The notes under the pieces: model-generated | The model's database searches: none | What the model was told of the DNA's origin: nothing | Seen by the model: only the letters and a program-made list of their open reading frames with translations | Shown here: positions 24,918 through 27,689 of the stretch, piece by piece | Layout of the letters: each line of letters starts with the position of its first letter | Numbering within the stretch: the stretch's first letter is position 1 | DNA from: Clostridiales bacterium | GTDB taxonomy: Bacteria; Bacillota; Clostridia; Christensenellales; Aristaeellaceae | Direction: 5' to 3' | Assembly: GCA_004555535.1 (NCBI GenBank) | Contig: SFHU01000029.1 | Location: 1 to 27,689, forward strand | Length of the DNA stretch: 27,689 nt | Translations under genes and position numbers: made by a program

Positions 24918-24941
24918 TATTGCCCCGTTTCATGCTGATTT

Positions 24942-24970
24942 AGTATAGCGCGCGCCGGAGGCCGTGTCAA
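24942..24970 (-). promoter_or_regulatory. sigma-A promoter for lgt–pncB–recX
   Basis: Minus strand: perfect TTGACA (24965–24970), 17-base spacer, TATACT (24942–24947). Transcription should start near 24935, giving a leader of about 255 bases that contains both 95-nt repeats. It is divergent from the upp promoter. Confidence 0.87.
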
Positions 24971-25009
24971 GCAAGGCACACGGCGGTCAAACAAAAAACG
25001 GGGAAGCCC

Positions 25010-25038
25010 TTGCCGCCCGGAGGGCAAAATGCTATAAT
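25010..25038 (+). promoter_or_regulatory. sigma-A promoter for upp
   Basis: TTGCCG (25010–25015), 17-base spacer, perfect TATAAT (25033–25038). It drives upp with a leader of about 47 bases. The stretch 24681–25091 between the two divergent genes holds only this promoter, the lgt promoter and the tandem repeats. Confidence 0.82.
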
Positions 25039-25091
25039 AAGAAAAACGCATGAGACGGCAGCCCGCGGGCAGCCGAAAAAGGAGGAACCAC

Positions 25092-25721
25092 ATGTCCAAC
25101 GTTCACGTGATGGATCACCCGTTGATTCAGCATAAGGTGTCCCTGATGAGAGATAAGGAGACGGGCCCCAAGGAATTCCGCGAGCTCCTCAACGAGATTT
25201 CCATGCTGATGGCCTATGAGGTCACGCGCGACCTGCCGCTCAAGACCGTGGAGATCGAGACGCCGATCTGCCGCGCGCAGACGAAGGTTATCGCCGGCAA
25301 GAAGCTGGCGATTGTGCCGATTCTGCGCGCCGGCCTGGGCATGGTCGACGGCATCATGAGCCTCGTGCCCGCGGCGAAGGTCGGCCATATCGGCCTGTAC
25401 CGCGATCCGAACACGCTGGAGCCGGTCGAATACTACTGCAAGCTGCCCGCCGACGCGGAGGAGCGGGAGATCCTGCTCGTCGACCCGATGCTGGCGACCG
25501 GCGGCTCCGCTTCTGCGGCGATCGGTTTCCTCAAGAAGCGCAACTGCAGGAACATCAAGCTGGTCTGCCTGATCGGCGCGCCCGAGGGCGTTTCCCGCGT
25601 GCAGGCCGATCATCCGGACGTCGACATCTTCATCGCGGCGATGGACGAGAAGCTCAACGACCACGGCTACATCATTCCGGGCCTGGGCGATGCGGGTGAC
25701 AGACTGTTCGGCACCAAATAA
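25092..25721 (+). CDS. upp: uracil phosphoribosyltransferase
   Basis: Upp converts uracil and PRPP to UMP in pyrimidine salvage. The 209 residues are the usual length. PRPP binds through LLVDPMLATGGSA; the family's PILRAGLGMVDG stretch and the uracil-binding C-terminal segment YIIPGLGDAGDR are present. The start at 25092 (MSNVHVMDHP) follows AAGGAGG by about six bases; the open frame back to 25050 has no ribosome-binding site. It is a single-gene unit with its own promoter and two terminators. Confidence 0.97.
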   Translation: MSNVHVMDHPLIQHKVSLMRDKETGPKEFRELLNEISMLMAYEVTRDLPLKTVEIETPICRAQTKVIAGKKLAIVPILRAGLGMVDGIMSLVPAAKVGHIGLYRDPNTLEPVEYYCKLPADAEEREILLVDPMLATGGSASAAIGFLKKRNCRNIKLVCLIGAPEGVSRVQADHPDVDIFIAAMDEKLNDHGYIIPGLGDAGDRLFGTK

Positions 25722-25733
25722 GCAAAAGACAGG

Positions 25734-25766
25734 GGCGGCGTGCCATAAACAGGCATGCCGCCTTTT
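25734..25766 (+). terminator. first terminator after upp
   Basis: GGCGGCGTGCC (25734–25744) pairs with GGCATGCCGCC (25752–25762), one G·U, with a seven-base loop, followed by four Ts. It starts 12 bases after the upp stop codon. Confidence 0.85.
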
Positions 25767-25783
25767 CTGCGCGCCTGCTTTAT

Positions 25784-25821
25784 GGCTGTCCTGCCGCTTT
25801 GGCAGGGCGGCCCTCTTTTTT
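25784..25821 (+). terminator. second terminator after upp
   Basis: GGCTGTCCTGCC (25784–25795) pairs over 12 bases (two G·U) with GGCAGGGCGGCC (25801–25812), five-base loop, then CTC and six Ts. It backs up the terminator just before it. Confidence 0.85.
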
Positions 25822-25846
25822 CCTGTTTCTGTCCCGCCCGGCCGTA

Positions 25847-25875
25847 TAGGCAATCCGGGAAGAATGTGCTATAAT
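25847..25875 (+). promoter_or_regulatory. extended -10 promoter for the glycosyltransferase gene
   Basis: TAGGCA (25847–25852, four of six matches), 17-base spacer, perfect TATAAT (25870–25875) preceded by TGC, giving an extended -10. Confidence 0.75.
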
Positions 25876-25916
25876 GAAGACGGAACCCGCACAATACGGT
25901 ACAGGAGCAATACAGT

Positions 25917-26894
25917 ATGACAAGAGACAGCGTAGCGGTGCTGATTCCCTGCTACAACGAAAGCCGAACCATTGAGAAGGTTGTGCTCGATTTCAAACGG
26001 GTGCTGCCGCAGGCGACCATCTATGTCTATGACAACAACAGCACGGATGGTACGGGTGAGATTGCAGCTCGGGCCGGGGCCATCGTGCGCCGCGAGCGCA
26101 TGCAGGGGAAGGGCAATGTCATCCGCCGCATGTTCCGGGAGATCGACGCGGACTGCTACATCATGACGGACGGTGACGACACCTACCCGGCGGAAAACGC
26201 GCCGGAGATGGTGCGCCTCGTGATCGAGGAGCAAGCCGACATGGTCGTGGGCGACCGTCTGTCCAGCACGTATTTCACGCAGAACAAGCGCCCGTTTCAC
26301 AACATGGGCAACAGCGTCGTCCGCGCGGCGATCAACGGCCTCTTCCGCAGCGACATCAAGGACATCATGACGGGCTACCGCGCGTTTAGCTATGCGTTCG
26401 TCAAGACCTATCCCGTGCTGGCCAGGGGCTTTGAGATCGAGACGGACATGACCATTCATGCGATCAACCGCAGGATGCAGGTGCGCAATGTGATCGTCGA
26501 TTACCGCGACAGGCCCAGCGGAAGCGTCTCCAAGCTCAACACGTTTTCCGACGGCGCGAAGGTGCTCCTGACGATCGCCAGGCTGTACAAGAATTACAGG
26601 CCGTTTGCGTTCTTCGGCCTGCTGGCGCTCGTGCTCGGCGGCCTTTCGGTCGGCTTCTTCGTTCCGGTTCTGATGGAATACCTGCGCACGGGGCTCGTGC
26701 CGCGCTTTCCGACACTGATCACCTGCTGCGTCACGCTGCTGGCTGCGCTGCTGCTGTTTATCGCCGGGCTGATCCTCTCGACCCTTCAGGCGAAGGACGA
26801 GCGCGACTTTGAATTCCTGCTTCAGCAGGTCTGCGACCGGCAAAAACAGGGAAGCACATCAAAAGTGGGAGAGCGGACGCACCGCTCCGCGTAA
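25917..26894 (+). CDS. family 2 glycosyltransferase with C-terminal membrane anchor
   Basis: A 325-residue GT-A fold glycosyltransferase resembling the dolichol/polyprenyl-phosphate sugar transferase group. The N-terminal domain opens with VAVLIPCYNESRTIEKVV; YVYDNNSTDGT binds the nucleotide sugar and TDGDDTYP is the metal-binding acidic motif (about residues 84–91). Two hydrophobic segments (about 229–252 and 261–285) anchor it in the membrane. It probably moves a sugar to a lipid carrier on the inner face, for envelope glycans; sugar and acceptor cannot be told. The start follows AGGAG by nine bases. It stands alone with its own promoter. Its last codons contain a GAGCGG–ACGCA–CCGCTC hairpin (26871–26887) like those of the element just downstream. 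Confidence 0.9.
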   Translation: MTRDSVAVLIPCYNESRTIEKVVLDFKRVLPQATIYVYDNNSTDGTGEIAARAGAIVRRERMQGKGNVIRRMFREIDADCYIMTDGDDTYPAENAPEMVRLVIEEQADMVVGDRLSSTYFTQNKRPFHNMGNSVVRAAINGLFRSDIKDIMTGYRAFSYAFVKTYPVLARGFEIETDMTIHAINRRMQVRNVIVDYRDRPSGSVSKLNTFSDGAKVLLTIARLYKNYRPFAFFGLLALVLGGLSVGFFVPVLMEYLRTGLVPRFPTLITCCVTLLAALLLFIAGLILSTLQAKDERDFEFLLQQVCDRQKQGSTSKVGERTHRSA

Positions 26895-26936
26895 AGGGAT
26901 TCTACCCGCTTTGCGGCATGCACAGCGGCAAAAGGG

Positions 26937-27087
26937 GAGCGGACGTGGGCCGCTCCCAGACCGTCGACAAAGGCGTTTTCTCATCCCGAAGGGGAGAGAA
27001 ATCATTCAATGTATTCCTTGAAGAAAAGCATCATTGAATAAAACCATCTGCCTATGTCGACAAGCGGGGAGCGGCTGCGGGCCGCTC
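26937..27087. repeat. 151-bp palindromic intergenic element with 38-bp inverted ends (MITE-like or structured RNA)
   Basis: The left end (26937–26974) and the reverse complement of the right end (27050–27087) match at 28 of 38 positions with no gap. Each end contains its own hairpin, GAGCGG-N7-CCGCTC, then N5 and GTCGACA, N, AGGC. Inside are a hairpin at 26977–27001 (TTTCTC / GAGAAA) and ATTCAATG (27004–27011) facing CATTGAAT (27032–27039). No transposase is encoded. It fills most of the 236-base gap between the glycosyltransferase and the QueG-like gene. It could be a non-autonomous mobile element, a dispersed genomic repeat or a structured RNA. Confidence 0.6.
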
Positions 27088-27130
27088 TCTTGCGTTCCGG
27101 ACAGAATGAACAATCCTGGGGGAAAAGAAG

Positions 27131-27689
27131 ATGGATCGGGAGATGCTTTGCGCCTGGGCGCTGGAGGCGGGCTTTGCGCAGGCCGGCTTTTGCAGCACGG
27201 AGGGATTTGACGCCGCCCTGCGGCGCGTGCAGACACAGCCGCCTCTCGCCGAGCGCAGGCAGCTCCGCTTTTTCCCGAAAGAGGAGCTGCCCTGGGCAAG
27301 GAGCCTGGCGGTTCTGCTCTGGTCCTATCGTCCCGCGGCGCTGCCGGAGGAAAGCGAAGTCTTTGTCGACAGCTATTATGCCGCCTCCAACGCGGCCTAT
27401 CACGCGGCCAGGGCGCTGGAGGCGCGTCTGCTTGCCTCCGGCATAAAGGCAAAGGCCAACGTCTCCTATCCGGCCCGGGAGGCGGCTGTCCGGGCGGGGC
27501 TGGGCAAAATCGGACATCATGGTCTGCTGATCTCCCCGCGCTTTGGCACGCGCGTGGTCATCATTCTGATGGCTACGGAGCTGCTGGCGCCGAAGGCGGA
27601 CTGCGCGCAGGCCGGGGAGAGGTGCCTTCAATGCGGGCGCTGCGCCAGCGCGTGTCCGTCCGGGGCGATTGACGAGCAAGGGATGCGCC
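27131..27689 (+). CDS. QueG-like (epoxyqueuosine reductase family) 4Fe–4S protein, 5' part only
   Basis: An open frame from ATG 27131 runs to the window edge (186 codons, no stop). Residues 125–140 (GLGKIGHHGLLISPRF) resemble the GWIGKNTLLINPRYG block of QueG, the cobalamin-dependent enzyme that performs the last step of queuosine synthesis. A ferredoxin cluster motif, CLQCGRCASACPSGAI, follows near residues 166–181. The N-terminal part is short and divergent and the Gly-Lys-Ile-Gly loop differs from true QueG, so it may be one of the QueG-like paralogues of unknown substrate found in Clostridia. The upstream site is a weak GGGGGAAAAGAAG. Confidence 0.8.
   Translation, partial: MDREMLCAWALEAGFAQAGFCSTEGFDAALRRVQTQPPLAERRQLRFFPKEELPWARSLAVLLWSYRPAALPEESEVFVDSYYAASNAAYHAARALEARLLASGIKAKANVSYPAREAAVRAGLGKIGHHGLLISPRFGTRVVIILMATELLAPKADCAQAGERCLQCGRCASACPSGAIDEQGMR

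Noticed and set aside
26918..27037. A 39-codon frame (MHSGKRGADV...) running into the palindromic element
   Set aside because: No ribosome-binding site, and its sequence is dictated by the inverted repeats; more likely non-coding.

Overview
The window reads as chromosomal DNA from a GC-rich, endospore-forming member of the Clostridia. The evidence is a spoIIP gene, a PdaB-type polysaccharide deacetylase, RemA, a YerC–PcrA–LigA cluster, a LigA of the clostridial sequence type, strong AGGAGG ribosome-binding sites and sigma-A promoters. The order or genus cannot be fixed from this sequence. Almost everything is housekeeping, tightly packed, with many 1-, 4- or 11-base gene overlaps. No tRNA, rRNA, CRISPR array, transposase or phage gene was seen.

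Layout. 1–1630: a promoter with operator-like palindromes drives a purine-type phosphoribosyltransferase, followed by a triple-LysM protein and a long bidirectional terminator. 1635–4964 (minus): one operon, PDZ/radical-SAM/DUF512 protein – der – plsY (ribosome assembly and phospholipid synthesis). 5011–6890 (minus): DUF1614 membrane protein – spoIIP (engulfment hydrolase). 6989–11531 (plus): a type IIA topoisomerase B/A subunit pair. 11703–13295: a PdaB-like deacetylase and a tandem-OB single-strand-binding protein. 13308–18078: yerC – pcrA – ligA, a DNA-repair cluster in the order known from Firmicutes. 18102–21423: yicC – remA – gmk – rpoZ – coaBC, also a conserved order. 21433–24970 (minus): lgt – pncB – recX, behind a 255-nt leader. 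25010–25821: upp with two terminators in series. 25847–26894: a membrane-anchored family 2 glycosyltransferase. 26937–27087: a palindromic intergenic element. 27131–end: the 5' part of a QueG-like iron–sulfur protein.

The most unusual feature is the untranslated leader of lgt–pncB–recX. It holds two abutting, ungapped 95-nt direct repeats (24823–24917 and 24728–24822, minus strand), about 75% identical. Their differences preserve base pairing: an A–U to U–A swap, a U–A to C–G swap, and several G–U wobbles that would be A·C mismatches on the other strand. A good sigma-A promoter lies just upstream. This is what a tandem riboswitch or other structured regulatory RNA would look like, and I could not match it to a class I know.

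Other points worth following: a 151-bp element with 38-bp inverted ends before the QueG-like gene; a topoisomerase A subunit that lacks the usual GyrA-box; an Lgt with about 125 extra C-terminal residues; and a hairpin that is both a terminator and a mask over the next gene's ribosome-binding site.
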